The position numbers and the translations under genes are program-made. Positions 37,289 to 46,378 of a stretch of DNA of 64,000 nucleotides are shown here, piece after piece. Each line of letters opens with the position of its first letter. Within the stretch, counting starts at the first letter, position 1. Source of the DNA: Bin55 sp965199895 (GTDB lineage: Bacteria; Pseudomonadota; Gammaproteobacteria; Pseudomonadales; Azotimanducaceae); NCBI GenBank assembly GCA_965199895.1, contig CBDATJ010000002.1:1-64000 (forward strand), given 5' to 3'. The notes beneath the pieces were generated by a model. The model was not told the DNA's origin. It did not search any database and saw only the letters and a program-made list of their open reading frames with translations.

Positions 37289-39221
37289 ATGACACAAACC
37301 CTACCTTATGGTAGCTGGCCATCCCCGCTGAGTGCAGAACAGGTCACTGCCAAAACCGTCAGTTTCAACGAGCTTAGTAGTGCTGGAAATTCCCTGTTCT
37401 ACCTCGAACAAAGACCCGAGGAAGCTGGCAGAAATATCCTCAAACTACTTAATACAGATGGTACATCCAAAGAACTAACATCAGCACCGTTCGACGCAAG
37501 AAGTTCAGTGCACGAGTATGGAGGCGGATCGTACTGTGTAGACGAAGATAACTGTTATTTCGTCAACAAATCTGATCAAAACATCTATTGTGTCAAGAGT
37601 GATGGAAGTGCTGAACCGAGACAAGTGACTCAATCCGACTCGAATGAAAGATTCGCAAATCTGATCGTAGATGACGCAAATTCTCGATTGATCTGTGTCA
37701 GAGAACTCCATCAAAAATCAGAAGTAACTAATGAATTGGTCACTGTAGACCGGAGAAATGGTTCAATTTCGGTGCTACATCATGGTCATGACTTCTATGC
37801 GTCAGTTCAACTTTCACCATCGGGTAAACAGATTGTCTTTCTATCTTGGGATCTACCCGATATGCCCTGGGATAGTACCTACCTCTATAGAGCAGATCTT
37901 ACTGCAAATGGAATACTTGAAAACATCGAGCAAATAGCGGGAGGTTCAAGAGAATCAGTCTTTCAACCTGAATTTGCATCGAATGATCGATTGGTATATG
38001 TTTCAGACCGAACGGGATTTTGGAATCTATACGTTCACGAAAATGCAATTTCACGATGTGTGCTACAAGAAGAAGCAGAATATGGTCTACCTCAATGGAT
38101 GTTCAACATGCGAAGCTACGCATTGTTAGACCGAGACCAACTGATCGCAGTTAGAGGTAACGCAAAGGAACTAGGGTTAGTCCATGTCGATTTGAACTCG
38201 GGGTGCAATCAAGCCATGCGACTGTGATTACTCAAGCTATTCCACAATCTGCAAATTTGAAACAGGGGTCGCATTTATTGGAGGAAGCCCAAATAGACGG
38301 GAAGAAATCGTTTTCTTCAATGAGGATTCCATGACATCTAGAGTCGTTATCTCTGCTGGTGAACTACCGATCTCCCAAGATAACATTTCGGTAGCTGAGC
38401 AGATTTCCTATTCGAATCAACACCAATTGAGTGTACACGCACACTATTACGCCCCAAAAAATGAATTCTGTACTGGCTTCAATGATGATGTTACCCCCTC
38501 TGCTAGTGATGTCACCACGGTGGTCCTACCGGTAATTCAAACGCAAGTTTTAGATTCTTGGTGCAATACTTTCACTACACGTGGTTGGGCAGTACTTGAT
38601 GTCAACTATGGCGGTAGCACAGGTTACGGAAGAGAGTACCGTGAACGTTTGCAGGGTAATTGGGGGATTGTCGATGTTGAAGATTGCATTGCAGGTGTCA
38701 AATTTCTTGCAAATCAAGGGTTAATCGATCCTAACAAAGTAGCGATTAGAGGAGGTAGTGCTGGTGGATATACCACACTGCGTGCACTCACCACCAGTGA
38801 CGTATTCAAAGCCGGAGCGTCCTATTATGGTGTTGCTGATCTCGCTGCTCTTGCTAGGGATACTCACAAGTTTGAGTCTGAGTACTTGTTTGCGTTAGTA
38901 CCCAAAGATCAGATGGATATTCGCTCTCCCATCAATCATATTGATTCGCTGAGTAGACCTGTAATCTGTTATCAAGGACAAGAGGACAGTGTCGTACCAC
39001 CCAATCAATCGATTGCGCTGTACGATGCGCTAAAGAGCAAAGGAATCACGACCGCAATCTTTCTATTTGATGGTGAAGGTCATGGTTTCCGCAACGCCAA
39101 CCACATCAAACTTGCATTGGAATCAGAGTTCTTATTCTTCTCAAAAGTGTTTGGGATCGCACCTCACGAAGAAAACTTGGATTGCTTTCAGACAGCCCAA
39201 CTGGTAAACGCTTCATGGTAA
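37289..39221 (+). pseudogene. S9 prolyl-oligopeptidase-family peptidase, four frameshifts
   Basis: Serine peptidase: a beta-propeller half (residues 1-310) and an alpha/beta hydrolase half with the nucleophile in 'RGGSAGGYTTLRAL', the Asp in 'QGQEDSVVPPNQS' and the His in 'GEGHGFRNA'. Frameshifts lie at the G4 run 38200-38203, the C5 run 38494-38498, the CACCAC at 38513-38518 and the T3 at 38570-38572. Each is corrected by deleting one base, giving 642 residues. In the corrected frame the oxyanion segment 'LLVMSHGGPTGNSNASF' is restored. Start ATG 37289. The last 7 bases overlap the next gene. Confidence 0.87.
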
Positions 39222-40164
39222 ATCGAGTTGTCGTCATAGGGGGAGGATCTTCTCCGGAAGCTTCCATATCTCGAACTTCTGCACGAGAGGTCAAGAAAGC
39301 TCTACCAACTTCTTGGAAATCCAAATACTTCGAACTCGACGAAATGATTGCAACAAATCTCCGTAAATTTGAACCTGATGTGGTTTTTCCCGTACTCCAC
39401 GGTACACCGGGAGAAGATGGTAGTATCCAAGGCCTAATGCAGATCTTGGGGTTTCCCTATGTGGGAAGTGATATGAGAGCTAGTGTTATTGCGATGCACA
39501 AAAGCTTGGCAAAAGGTTGTTTTCGTTCGTTTTCTATACCTGTTCTGGACGAGCTCATCATCAAAGCTGAAACAATTGAAGAAGATGTAGCAGGTGTCAT
39601 AGATACCTTTGGTACAACCGTAGTGTGCAAAGCGATGAATGCTGGTTCAGCACTTGGCGTTGTCCCTATGCCTGATGGTGGGGATGTCATGAAGGCAGCG
39701 CGACAGTCTTTGGAAATCGATTCCGAAGTTCTAGTTGAACCCTTTGTACATGGAGGGAAATCACGGTTGGAGTACTAGATCTTCACGAGGAAGAACCACT
39801 TGCACTTCCTGTTACCGAAATAGTTGTAGCTAAAGATGAGTGGTATGACTATGAGAATCGCTATACACCGGGTCAAAGTGAACACATCATTCCTGCAGAA
39901 ATTGATCCTGATACTGCCAAAGCGATGCAAAAGGCAGCAGTAGATGCACATGTGTCACTCGGTTGTCGCGACTATTCGAGGATTGACTTTATTCTTGAAC
40001 CATCGAACCAGTTCTGGGTGCTTGAACTTAACAATATACCAGGTATGACCCCAACAAGCTTGTTTCCCGACAGTGCTAAAGCACAGGGCATCCCAATGGA
40101 AACATTGGTTCAATTACTAGTTGAAAGTGCAGCGAAAAGAGGTCCTGATCTGATTAGTTTGTGA
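39215..40164 (+). pseudogene. D-alanine--D-alanine ligase-like ATP-grasp enzyme, one frameshift
   Basis: ATP-grasp ligase of the Ddl type: 'VVVIGGGSSPEASIS', 'PVLHGTPGEDGSIQGLMQIL', 'VCKAMNAGSALGV' and, after the break, 'EITVGVLDLHEEEP', 'RDYSRIDFI' and 'NNIPGMTPTSLFP'. The first frame stops at 39778. At 39752-39760 one base is missing: inserting one restores the frame and gives 316 residues, with a probable 'FVHGREITVG' or 'FVHGGEITVG' junction. It is the only break of this direction. Start ATG 39215. The end overlaps pyrD by 48 bases. Confidence 0.84.
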
Positions 40165-41169
40165 TCGATGAGCAATGACTTTCACACAGGACGGACCTTG
40201 ATAAACCATTGCAGTATATATTTGAATTAAATCTGCGCCAGCATCGATCATTTCATTCGCTTCTTCAACCTTTGAGATACCCCCACACCCAATAATCAAG
40301 AAACTTTTCACCTACAGCTTTACGTGAGATTTCGACACAACGTTTCGATTGAACAAACAACGGTCGTCCACTCAACCCTCCAGGTTCGTTATACAGAGTA
40401 TCGCTAACTCCAGCCTCGTCTGACTGAAGTGTTGGTTGCAATGATTCCATCACAGCCACAATCTCTAAATCAATTGCGACAATTGACTGATTTCTGTTTC
40501 TTCAAGATCTGGTGATATCTTTACCAGTACGGAAATTCGATTACCTGAATTTTTCAAGATGAGTTCACGTTTGTGCACCATAGCTTCCAAGAGTGGACCG
40601 GCTAGTTCAGGAGTTTGTAGTCGCCTTAATTCAGCAGTATTGGGAGAAGAAAAATTAAGCGTGACAAAATCAACCAATTCCCCTACTCTCTCAAAACCGT
40701 AAACGTAGTCATCGACGGCACAATCAAGAGGCGTATCGAGATTCTTGCCCAAATTAACTCCAATGGGAATTGAAACACGCTTACGAGCTTTGACGATTCG
40801 TTTTGCTAAAGCATCTACACCTTGATTGTTAAATCCCATTCGGTTGATGATTGCTTCATCTGCCGTCAGTCTAAAAAGACGAGGTTGGGGATTTCCAAGT
40901 TGAGGTTGGGGAGTAACCGCTCCCAGTTCAATGAATCCAAAACCAAGCTTTGCGATCCCTTTGATTGCGACCCCGTCTTTGTCGAAACCCGCAGCAAGCC
41001 CTAATCGATTTGAGACCTGAAGTCCACCTATTTCAAAATTTGGACTCTGTTTTTGAGAACTAACGGTAGGAATTGCACCATATGTGCGTAAAAACTTTAA
41101 AGTTAATACATGAGCTTGCTCGGGTGAAAACGCAAATAAAGTTGGTCGCAGAAATCTGTAGATATTCAC
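40117..41169 (-). pseudogene. pyrD: Dihydroorotate dehydrogenase (quinone), three frameshifts
   Basis: Class 2 dihydroorotate dehydrogenase of pyrimidine synthesis: 'FAFSPEQAHVLTLKFL', 'LGLAAGFDKDGVAIKG', 'INRMGFNNQGVDALA', 'DFVTLNFSSPNT' and 'VLVKISPDLEE' in frame one. A stop then follows at 40465. The family's 'DGIIATNTS' is found in another frame, 'EPGGLSGRPLF' in a third, and 'LIIGCGGISKVEEANEM' with 'AGADLIQIYTAM' in the last. The three sites (about 40463-40470, 40415-40428 and 40303-40310) each need one base removed. The corrected product is 349 residues from GTG 41169; the extreme C-terminus is uncertain. Confidence 0.85.
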
Positions 41170-41251
41170 GATAATTACACGCCCTGCAAGGCGCAACGAA
41201 CCCTCCTAGAATAGACGTAAGCATCTTGTAACTTCATTTCACGCACGCTAA

Positions 41252-42259
41252 GTGTATACACTCTCTGCTCGTGTTGTTAGAATCGCTCATCCTCACGAAA
41301 GATTAAGGCTAAGACATTTGAACACATTGCTTGAACGCGTAAACGCGCTAAACGACTGGCTGAACATTAGAGTGGTCGGTCAACCCTTGTTGATGCGACG
41401 ATTGCTCATGGCTTTGCTCCTAGGAGGTCACCTATTAGTTGAGGGGGCACCGGGACTCGCTAAAACACGTGCGATCAAAGAACTATCTCGCGGAGTAGTC
41501 GGAGATTTTCATCGTATTCAGTTTACTCCTGACTTACTCCCCAGTGATATTACTGGAACTGAGGTTTTCCGCCCTGAAGACGGTTCGTTTGAGTTCAAGA
41601 AAGGTCCGATTTTTCACAATCTAGTCCTTGCTGACGAAGTTAACCGAGCACCCGCAAAAGTTCAATCTGCTCTATTAGAAGGGATGGCAGAACTCCAAGT
41701 CACTCAAGGACGCGAGACCTATCCATTACCTGATCTATTCCTGGTGATGGCAACCCAAAACCCAATCGAGCAAGAAGGAACTTATCCTCTACCAGAGGCT
41801 CAACTAGATCGTTTCTTGATGCACGTGAATATCGGTTATCCACCTCCCACACAAGAATTAGAAATACTCAACATCGCTCGTAGTGACCTATTGAAACAAG
41901 ATCATCCACCGACGGTAGTCTTGGAACAAGAAGAAATTTTTGAAATCCGAAGATTGTTGTCTCAACTTTTTATGGCTGAAGCGTTAGAACAATACATCGT
42001 TGCACTTATTTCTCACACTCGTTCAGGTCTACCAGGTGTTGAGTTTGGTGCAAGCCCTCGTGCTACTATTGCTATCGACCAATGTGCACGTGGTACAGCC
42101 TGGTTGGACGGGCGCGATTACGTAGCTCCTGAAGATATTCAAAACGTTTTGCACGAAGTACTTCGACACAGATTAATTCTTGCTTATGAGGCAGAGGCAA
42201 AGGGATATACACCAGATAAAGCAATCGACGACACGCTCAATCAAGTGCCGGTTCCCTAA
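41252..42259 (+). CDS. MoxR-family AAA+ ATPase
   Basis: ATPase thought to act as a chaperone for maturation of membrane or metal-containing complexes: Walker A 'LLVEGAPGLAKTRAIKEL', 'FHRIQFTPDLLPSDITGTEV', Walker B region 'LVLADEVNRAPAKVQSALLE' and sensor-1 'MATQNPIEQEGTYPLPEAQL'. The frame opens from a GTG at 41252, but family alignment suggests a start near the TTG at 41318. It is the first gene of a six-gene Bat cluster. Divergent from pyrD, with a gap of about 80 bases. Confidence 0.93.
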   Translation: MYTLSARVVRIAHPHERLRLRHLNTLLERVNALNDWLNIRVVGQPLLMRRLLMALLLGGHLLVEGAPGLAKTRAIKELSRGVVGDFHRIQFTPDLLPSDITGTEVFRPEDGSFEFKKGPIFHNLVLADEVNRAPAKVQSALLEGMAELQVTQGRETYPLPDLFLVMATQNPIEQEGTYPLPEAQLDRFLMHVNIGYPPPTQELEILNIARSDLLKQDHPPTVVLEQEEIFEIRRLLSQLFMAEALEQYIVALISHTRSGLPGVEFGASPRATIAIDQCARGTAWLDGRDYVAPEDIQNVLHEVLRHRLILAYEAEAKGYTPDKAIDDTLNQVPVP

Positions 42260-42269
42260 TCACTTCAAT

Positions 42270-43190
42270 ATGCTTACCGGTGCGTACGTTACACTTGAAG
42301 ATTTAGTCGCTTTTGCTCATCAAAGCGAACGAATCAAGCTGCGGCGCAAACGTGTACGGAGAACCAAAGGTGAACGTATTTCGCGTCTCCGCGGTCGCGG
42401 GGTAGATTTTGAAGAGGTTCGACTTTACCAACAAGGCGACGACATCCGCAATATTGACTGGAATGTTACGGCAAGAAAGAACGAACCCCACACTAAGGTG
42501 TTCACTGAAGAACGAGAACGTCCAACCCTAGTGGTGGTAGATCAATCTTCAACGATGTTTTTGGGTTCTCAAATCCGGCTTAAAAGCGTGACTGCCGCTG
42601 AAATCGCAGCTCGAATGGCGTGGCGAATCCTTTCTCAGCGAGATAGAGTCGGTGGATTAGTATTTGGTCCGAATGGTCCAGCCACCACAAAACCTTTCCG
42701 AAACCGACGTGCTGTCCTGAAATTTCTCGGAGACGTAGTAGATGCAAACCAAAGCTTAAATATCCAAAGCATCAGTCAATTAGACCAAAACTCAAAAGAA
42801 AATGAGTGGCAAGACATGGTGACCCAACTTGGTTCTGCAGCTCCACATCATCACCGTGTAATCGTGATCAGTGATTTCAGAAATATAAGCGAGCCAGCTC
42901 TGGATCAACTTTTGGGGTTGAGTCGCAGGAACGATTTACGTCTAGCTTTGGTTTACGACGATATCGAAAAATCGTTACCTCCAGCGAACGAGTACACCGT
43001 TAGCGATGGGACTGATAAAATCCAGTTCGACAGTAGCTTTCATCCTTTGAGAAATCAATATGAGCTAAGATTTAAATTACGTATTGATGCACTCAAGGAA
43101 GCCTGCTTAAGCAAGCAAATAGATTTTTCAGAGTACTCAACACTCGATCCTTTGGATGCTCTCTCGTTAGGGACTAGCAGTGCCTACTGA
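42270..43190 (+). CDS. DUF58 protein of the MoxR/Bat cluster
   Basis: DUF58/VWA-like protein with the family motif 'GRGVDFEEVRLYQQGDDIRN' followed by 'IDWNVTARKNEPHTKVFTEE'. 'LVVVDQSSTMFLGS' retains a partial MIDAS-like stretch. DUF58 partners of MoxR are part of a putative chaperone. I chose the ATG at 42270 rather than the longer open frame inside moxR. The product is 306 residues. It overlaps the DUF4381 gene by 11 bases. Confidence 0.9.
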   Translation: MLTGAYVTLEDLVAFAHQSERIKLRRKRVRRTKGERISRLRGRGVDFEEVRLYQQGDDIRNIDWNVTARKNEPHTKVFTEERERPTLVVVDQSSTMFLGSQIRLKSVTAAEIAARMAWRILSQRDRVGGLVFGPNGPATTKPFRNRRAVLKFLGDVVDANQSLNIQSISQLDQNSKENEWQDMVTQLGSAAPHHHRVIVISDFRNISEPALDQLLGLSRRNDLRLALVYDDIEKSLPPANEYTVSDGTDKIQFDSSFHPLRNQYELRFKLRIDALKEACLSKQIDFSEYSTLDPLDALSLGTSSAY

Positions 43191-43665
43191 ATTACTAGAA
43201 CAACTGCGAGATATTCACGAACCGCTAGCCCCTGGCTATTGGCCACTGACTCTTGCCTGGTGGATAACCATTGCAATTGCAATCTTGATCCTAGTAACTT
43301 CAGTCATCCTTTGGATTAGATTACATAGGAAATTTGCACCATATCGTTACATAAGAAATCAGGCAAGAACCTTAACGCAGCATCGCTTGTCTAAAGAAAT
43401 CGATGGACTGACCTATGCAACGAAAATTAACTTACTTTATAAGGAGTTATTTGTTGAAGTTGAAAATAGACATGAAGTAATTTCGATGTTTGGTCCTGCC
43501 TGGCTTGACATGATCGCAGAAAGGTTTGGACAAGATGGTTTTCGGTTCGGCGCAGGCAGATGTCTGGGAACCGCACGCTTCATCAGTGAATCATTTTCCG
43601 ATAATGGTTTAGATGATTTGGTGAAACAAACTCTATTCAAGGTCAGACCATTGAAGGAGCGTTGA
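43180..43665 (+). CDS. DUF4381 membrane protein
   Basis: Short N-terminal segment 'LRDIHEPLAPGYWPLTLAWW', typical of DUF4381, then one membrane helix ('ITIAIAILILVTSVILWI') and a cytoplasmic domain of about 110 residues. GTG start at 43180 inside the DUF58 gene. It is regularly found between DUF58 and the VWA proteins in Bat clusters. Molecular function unknown. The product is 161 residues. Confidence 0.87.
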   Translation: MPTELLEQLRDIHEPLAPGYWPLTLAWWITIAIAILILVTSVILWIRLHRKFAPYRYIRNQARTLTQHRLSKEIDGLTYATKINLLYKELFVEVENRHEVISMFGPAWLDMIAERFGQDGFRFGAGRCLGTARFISESFSDNGLDDLVKQTLFKVRPLKER

Positions 43666-43666
43666 G

Positions 43667-44650
43667 TTGATTGAGTTTCTATGGCCCTGGGTGTTCCTGC
43701 TACTGATAGCATTTCCTATTGTTCGTTTTTTAATTTCTAGCAAACAAGTTGCACAAGCAGCTCTTACGGTACCCGACGCTCAAGACTTCAGCTACACAGA
43801 CAAAGCCAAACCCCACATAGGTGGTAAATTAAGATGGTTTCGTGTGGTGGTGCTGTTCCTAGCTTGGGCTGCTCTCGTAACAGCCTTAGCTCGTCCTCAA
43901 TGGAGTGGAGAACCAATCCCATTGCCTACTACTGGACGAGATATGTTCCTGGCAATGGATATTTCACAAAGCATGAGTTTGGACGACATGATGATTGGGG
44001 GACAATTAGTTACACGACTAGTGGCACTCAAATACGTAGTCCAGTCTTTTGTTGAATCTCGGGAAGGTGACCGTCTCGGATTGATATTATTTGGAACACG
44101 AGCATATGTCTATGTTCCTTTAACGTTTGACATACAAACGCTCAATCTACTGCTGCAAGAAGCACCCATTGGGATTGCGGGTGGACAAACTTCTATCGGT
44201 GATACGATAGGATTAGCGGTAAAACGATTACTTGAACGACCTGTAGATCACCGAATTTTGATCTTGATGACTGATGGTTCCCACAATGAAGGTGCGTTGA
44301 GCCCAGCAGAAGCAACAGATCTTGCTATTGAAGCAAAAGTGCGAATTCATACTATTGGTATCGGAGCAGAACGTGATATTGGTCGACAGGGGGGATTCGG
44401 TCGCTATCGTAGTTTTGGGCGTGGTGCATTCATGGATACTGAAAATTTGCAGCGCATTGCAAGTGAAACAGGCGGTAAATTTTTCCGTGCTAGCAGTACA
44501 GAAAGTCTAGCAGAAGTGTATCAGGAAATCTCAAAACTAGAACCTATTGAACAGAACCCACAAACTTTACGACCAACTAAGTCTTTGTTTCACTGGGCTT
44601 TGGGAATCTCGCTGGGACTATTTGCTCTGTTGTGGGGGATACGGCGATGA
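43667..44650 (+). CDS. VWA-domain membrane protein, BatA-like
   Basis: Two N-terminal membrane segments (residues 3-22 and 55-75), then a von Willebrand A domain with the MIDAS motif 'MFLAMDISQSMSLDDM' and 'ILILMTDGSHNEG', and a C-terminal membrane segment. A periplasmic VWA is expected from this topology. TTG start at 43667, one base after the DUF4381 stop. The product is 327 residues. Its stop overlaps the next gene's ATG. The name BatA comes from Bacteroides aerotolerance genes. Confidence 0.9.
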   Translation: MIEFLWPWVFLLLIAFPIVRFLISSKQVAQAALTVPDAQDFSYTDKAKPHIGGKLRWFRVVVLFLAWAALVTALARPQWSGEPIPLPTTGRDMFLAMDISQSMSLDDMMIGGQLVTRLVALKYVVQSFVESREGDRLGLILFGTRAYVYVPLTFDIQTLNLLLQEAPIGIAGGQTSIGDTIGLAVKRLLERPVDHRILILMTDGSHNEGALSPAEATDLAIEAKVRIHTIGIGAERDIGRQGGFGRYRSFGRGAFMDTENLQRIASETGGKFFRASSTESLAEVYQEISKLEPIEQNPQTLRPTKSLFHWALGISLGLFALLWGIRR

Positions 44651-46344
44651 ATTCTGACCAATTCTTCTCAAACTTCCATTTTCTGAGACCTTGGTGGTTA
44701 CTTGTTTGCCTGGCGATACCTGTTCTGTATCTACTCATCAGAATATTTCAAAAAAGTAAAAGTGGATGGGATACAGTGATCTCTCCCGAACTCTTGAAGG
44801 TACTACTACCTAATCACGAAACAGTCAAAGTGAGTCGATGGATTGATGTTTCCATCATGTTTGCACTCATCATGGCCTCGGTAGCAATGGCTGGGCCTTC
44901 ATGGGAACGTATTCCGCAACCGGCTATACCACGAGGTGATGACCTGGTAATCATCTTGGATCTTTCGGGTAGTATGTATGCTGAAGATGTTTCTCCATCG
45001 CGTCTCGGGCGAGCCAAGCAAAAAATCACCGATATCTTACTAGCTCGTCAGGAAGGACATACTGCATTAGTTGTTTATGCTGGTGATGCTCATGTAGTGA
45101 CTCCACTCACTGACGACACCAACACTATTCTTCATCTACTTGAGGAAGTTGAACCGAATATGATGCCACTCCTGGGAAGCAATACCTCAGATGGATTGAA
45201 TTTAGGTTGGTCGCTGTTAGAAAATGGAGCTTCCAAGACTGGGCGGGTTCTATTGATTACCGACGGCATCGATGAGTCTGCTAGTTTTGAGATTCCTCGT
45301 GGGGTACAGGCACAAATCCACGTTATCGGTGTTGGTACACTTGAAGGTGCACCGATTCCCTTTCCTGATTTTGAGGGTGAAATCAGCTATCTGAGAGATG
45401 CAAACCAAAATCTAGTCATTGCCCGCCTACAACCTGATTTGTTACGTAAACGTTCACAAGAATTTAATGCAATCTATCAACCATTGAGCATTGATGATTC
45501 TGATGTAGAAAAATTCTTCAGTGGAAATTGGAATCAATCATTAGTGAATGACCAAGAAGACGGCCGAACCTATGACACCTGGTACGATAACGGCTATCTC
45601 CTTCTCATTCCATTGACACTTTTAGCCTTGATAGCTCTACGCAAAAACGTACTGGTAGTCATTCTGATTTTCGTGGCAGCTGATACCCATGCTAACTGGT
45701 TCGAGAATTTATGGAAAAATTCTGATCAACGTGCTCACGATCAATTGTTGGAAGGTAATCATCAGAAAGCAGAAGAACTCTTTGAAGATCCTTCATGGAA
45801 AGCAGTTTCCAAGTATCGTGGACAGAAATTTGATGAGGCATCAGAGATGTTTCTAGATCAAGACACATTGACCTCCACCTACAACCTCGGTAACGCATTA
45901 GCTTATTCCAATCTAATTGAAGACGCAATTGCAGCGTACGATGAAGTTCTGACTATACAACCCGATCACGAGGATGCTCGATTTAATCGAGATTTGCTTG
46001 CAAGCCACCTCCAACAACTACAACAAAATACTGAGTCTCTAGAAACACCGAACGAAGAACTTGAAGAAGAGCAAGATGAACCCCAATCTGGAGAAGGTGA
46101 ACCCGAAGAACCTGAAGCGGATGAACAAGAACCTGGACAAGAGCCTACAGACAATGCTCAACCTGAGGATATGGGTGAAAATAATCAAAATCAACAACGT
46201 GAAGAAGACGATACCATGGAGCGCATACTGCGTAGAGTTCCAGATGATCCCGGCGCATTACTTGCTAATAAGTTCCGTTATGAAACCCGCCGTCGCCTAG
46301 AGCGTGGAGAGTTGACACGACAACGGAGCAGAAAAACTTGGTAG
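44647..46344 (+). CDS. VWA plus TPR fusion, BatB-BatC-like
   Basis: Two membrane segments and a VWA domain with a full MIDAS ('VIILDLSGSMYAEDVSPSRL'), as in BatB. Then a third membrane segment and a TPR unit ('TSTYNLGNALAYSNLIEDAI', 'AYDEVLTIQPDHEDARFNRD'), as in BatC. The C-terminus is a long Glu/Gln/Pro-rich low-complexity stretch (about residues 460-530) ending in a basic tail. ATG 44647 overlaps the BatA stop. The product is 565 residues. BatB and BatC are separate in some bacteria and fused in many gammaproteobacteria. Confidence 0.9.
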   Translation: MNSDQFFSNFHFLRPWWLLVCLAIPVLYLLIRIFQKSKSGWDTVISPELLKVLLPNHETVKVSRWIDVSIMFALIMASVAMAGPSWERIPQPAIPRGDDLVIILDLSGSMYAEDVSPSRLGRAKQKITDILLARQEGHTALVVYAGDAHVVTPLTDDTNTILHLLEEVEPNMMPLLGSNTSDGLNLGWSLLENGASKTGRVLLITDGIDESASFEIPRGVQAQIHVIGVGTLEGAPIPFPDFEGEISYLRDANQNLVIARLQPDLLRKRSQEFNAIYQPLSIDDSDVEKFFSGNWNQSLVNDQEDGRTYDTWYDNGYLLLIPLTLLALIALRKNVLVVILIFVAADTHANWFENLWKNSDQRAHDQLLEGNHQKAEELFEDPSWKAVSKYRGQKFDEASEMFLDQDTLTSTYNLGNALAYSNLIEDAIAAYDEVLTIQPDHEDARFNRDLLASHLQQLQQNTESLETPNEELEEEQDEPQSGEGEPEEPEADEQEPGQEPTDNAQPEDMGENNQNQQREEDDTMERILRRVPDDPGALLANKFRYETRRRLERGELTRQRSRKTW

Positions 46345-46378
46345 TTCACTCCCCCACAAATTAGAACGAATCCATCAC

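Noticed and set aside
38223..38330. Noncoding gap between two separate peptidase genes
   Set aside because: The frame of the second half is open through this interval and gives a family-like propeller strand, so it is one gene with a slip.
36885..40470. A shared recoding motif at all break sites
   Set aside because: The contexts differ (G5, T5, G4, C5, CACCAC, T3, A4). I could not find one slippery sequence or a common downstream stem-loop.
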